Shown here piece after piece: positions 63,045 to 64,000 of a DNA stretch of 64,000 bases (its first letter is position 1; every line of letters starts with the position of its first letter). Below the pieces are notes generated by a model. That model was not told where the DNA came from, ran no database searches, and saw only the letters and a list, made by a program, of their open reading frames with translations. Made by a program: the position numbers and the translations under genes. The stretch lies in the NCBI RefSeq assembly GCF_947495325.1, contig NZ_CANLYK010000002.1, positions 248,001 through 312,000 on the forward strand, written 5' to 3'. This DNA is from an uncultured Allomuricauda sp. Lineage in GTDB: Bacteria; Bacteroidota; Bacteroidia; Flavobacteriales; Flavobacteriaceae.

Positions 63045-64000
63045 ATGGGAGTATTGGATTCTAGAGAGCCACAAGGGCCATTGGCCAATAAATGGACAAA
63101 TCATAAAAACGAAATAGACCTGGTTAACCCCGCCAACAAACGTAATATTGACATTATCATAGTTGGTACTGGTTTAGCTGGAGGTTCGGCTGCAGCAACA
63201 CTCGCCGAATTAGGATATAATGTAAAAACATTTTGTTATCAAGATTCACCAAGAAGAGCACATTCCATTGCTGCCCAAGGTGGTGTAAATGCGGCCAAGA
63301 ATTATCAGGGTGACGGAGATAGCGTTTATCGTTTGTTTTATGATACCGTAAAAGGAGGGGATTACCGTTCCCGCGAATCCAATGTATATCGCTTGGCGGA
63401 GGTTTCCACCAATATCATTGACCAATGTGTTGCACAAGGTGTTCCTTTCGCACGTGAATATGGTGGTCTATTAGACAACCGTTCTTTTGGTGGAGTACTG
63501 GTTTCCAGAACATTCTATGCTAAAGGACAAACAGGACAACAATTGTTGTTGGGCGCTTATGCTGCAATGAACAGGCAAATCCAAAGAGGAAAAATAAAAT
63601 CCTACACCAGACATGAGATGTTGGATTTGGTTTTGGTCGATGGAAAAGCTAGAGGGATCATTGCAAGAGATTTGGTCAGTGGAGAAATTGAAAGACATTC
63701 AGCGCATGCAGTAGTATTGGCAACAGGAGGGTACGGAAATCTATTTTTCCTTTCTACTTACTGTATGGGAGCCAACGTAATGGCTGCATGGAAGGCCCAC
63801 AAAAAGGGTGCTTTTTTCGCAAACCCTTGTTTCACACAGATTCATCCAACGTGTATTCCAGTTTCAGGAGACCATCAATCTAAACTGACATTGATGTCAG
63901 AATCCCTTAGAAACGACGGACGTATTTGGGTGCCAAAACGTTTGGAAGATGCCCAAGCCATTCGCGAAGGAAAACTAAAACCGACCCAATTGGGCGAGGA
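63045..64000 (+). CDS. sdhA: succinate dehydrogenase flavoprotein subunit, 3' end beyond window
   Basis: 318 codons are visible from ATG 63045 and the frame is still open at the window edge, so the gene is incomplete here. Oxidises succinate to fumarate in the TCA cycle and passes electrons to the Fe-S subunit. FAD site [19 protein letters not shown]; the FAD-linking His73 is in [11 protein letters not shown]; later [11 protein letters not shown] and [10 protein letters not shown] belong to the substrate region. Subunit of the Bacteroidota class with an about 660-residue flavoprotein. sdhB is expected downstream. Confidence 0.95.
   Translation, partial: MGVLDSREPQGPLANKWTNHKNEIDLVNPANKRNIDIIIVGTGLAGGSAAATLAELGYNVKTFCYQDSPRRAHSIAAQGGVNAAKNYQGDGDSVYRLFYDTVKGGDYRSRESNVYRLAEVSTNIIDQCVAQGVPFAREYGGLLDNRSFGGVLVSRTFYAKGQTGQQLLLGAYAAMNRQIQRGKIKSYTRHEMLDLVLVDGKARGIIARDLVSGEIERHSAHAVVLATGGYGNLFFLSTYCMGANVMAAWKAHKKGAFFANPCFTQIHPTCIPVSGDHQSKLTLMSESLRNDGRIWVPKRLEDAQAIREGKLKPTQLGE

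Overview
The window looks like chromosome of a marine member of the Flavobacteriaceae (Bacteroidota). The evidence is a T9SS-type C-terminal sorting domain, many secreted lipoproteins with a Cys at residues 15-24, matches to the Bacteroidota -7 promoter element TAnnTTTG, lineage-typical families (DUF5916, DUF3078, DUF2480, DUF1460, ThuA), and an AT-rich base composition. I cannot fix the genus. There is no CRISPR array, rRNA, tRNA, prophage or insertion sequence that I can recognise. No gap between genes exceeds 300 bases; the largest are 44539-44812, 30284-30552 and 31480-31718.

Layout. 1-8.9 kb: secreted proteins. These are a truncated outer-membrane DUF5916 barrel, an NTF2-like lipoprotein, an esterase gene broken by one in-frame TAA, and then two secreted beta-propeller lactonase-like proteins, a membrane-anchored AraC regulator, a PQQ-type sugar dehydrogenase lipoprotein and another NTF2-like protein. 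8.9-25.6 kb: heme synthesis. hemH is abutted by a MATE exporter gene on the minus strand. An 11-kb plus-strand run holds hemA-hemC-hemD-hemE, a GNAT acetyltransferase, a DUF6973 protein, hemF, a PhzF-like enzyme, hemB, then a serine hydrolase, a CNNM/CBS protein, an MGMT and a 3'-5' exonuclease. A divergent AraC regulator sits next to hemA. 25.7-33.3 kb: a T9SS-exported subtilase, an EEP-family nuclease/phosphatase, HflX, DUF3078, and a TIG/Ig-like propeller lipoprotein.

33.3-40.4 kb: a complete SUF iron-sulfur assembly operon on the minus strand (sufA-B-C-D-S-E-T), followed by a four-helix-bundle (IVP-type) gene and DUF2480. Degenerate CTGA/TCAG repeats lie at three of its junctions. 40.4-44.2 kb: two propeller lipoproteins and thiL. 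44.3-48.8 kb is the most accessory-looking part: a zinc-ribbon microprotein, brnQ, an AT-rich DUF5677-like orphan bracketed by a perfect 12-bp inverted repeat, and an unknown membrane protein. 49-59.2 kb: aminopeptidase P, a glycine-zipper protein, a ten-Asp-box secreted protein followed by a ThuA protein, a DUF2721 protein, a DUF1624 acyltransferase, and a RimK ligase overlapping an AspA/AstE-type (M14-like) hydrolase. 59.3-64 kb: a 7TM-GAF-AraC regulator, a collagen-like lipoprotein, a small lipoprotein frameshifted by a 14-bp tandem duplication, and the start of the succinate dehydrogenase operon (sdhC, sdhA; sdhA runs off the window).

Together the conserved part makes and installs heme and Fe-S cofactors, which succinate dehydrogenase also uses. 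I found no clear new defence or mobile system. The best candidates for undescribed biology are the secreted sugar-oxidation/lactonase cassette, the RimK plus M14-like pair, the predicted DUF6973 enzyme embedded in the heme run, and the inverted-repeat-bracketed orphan near 46-47 kb.
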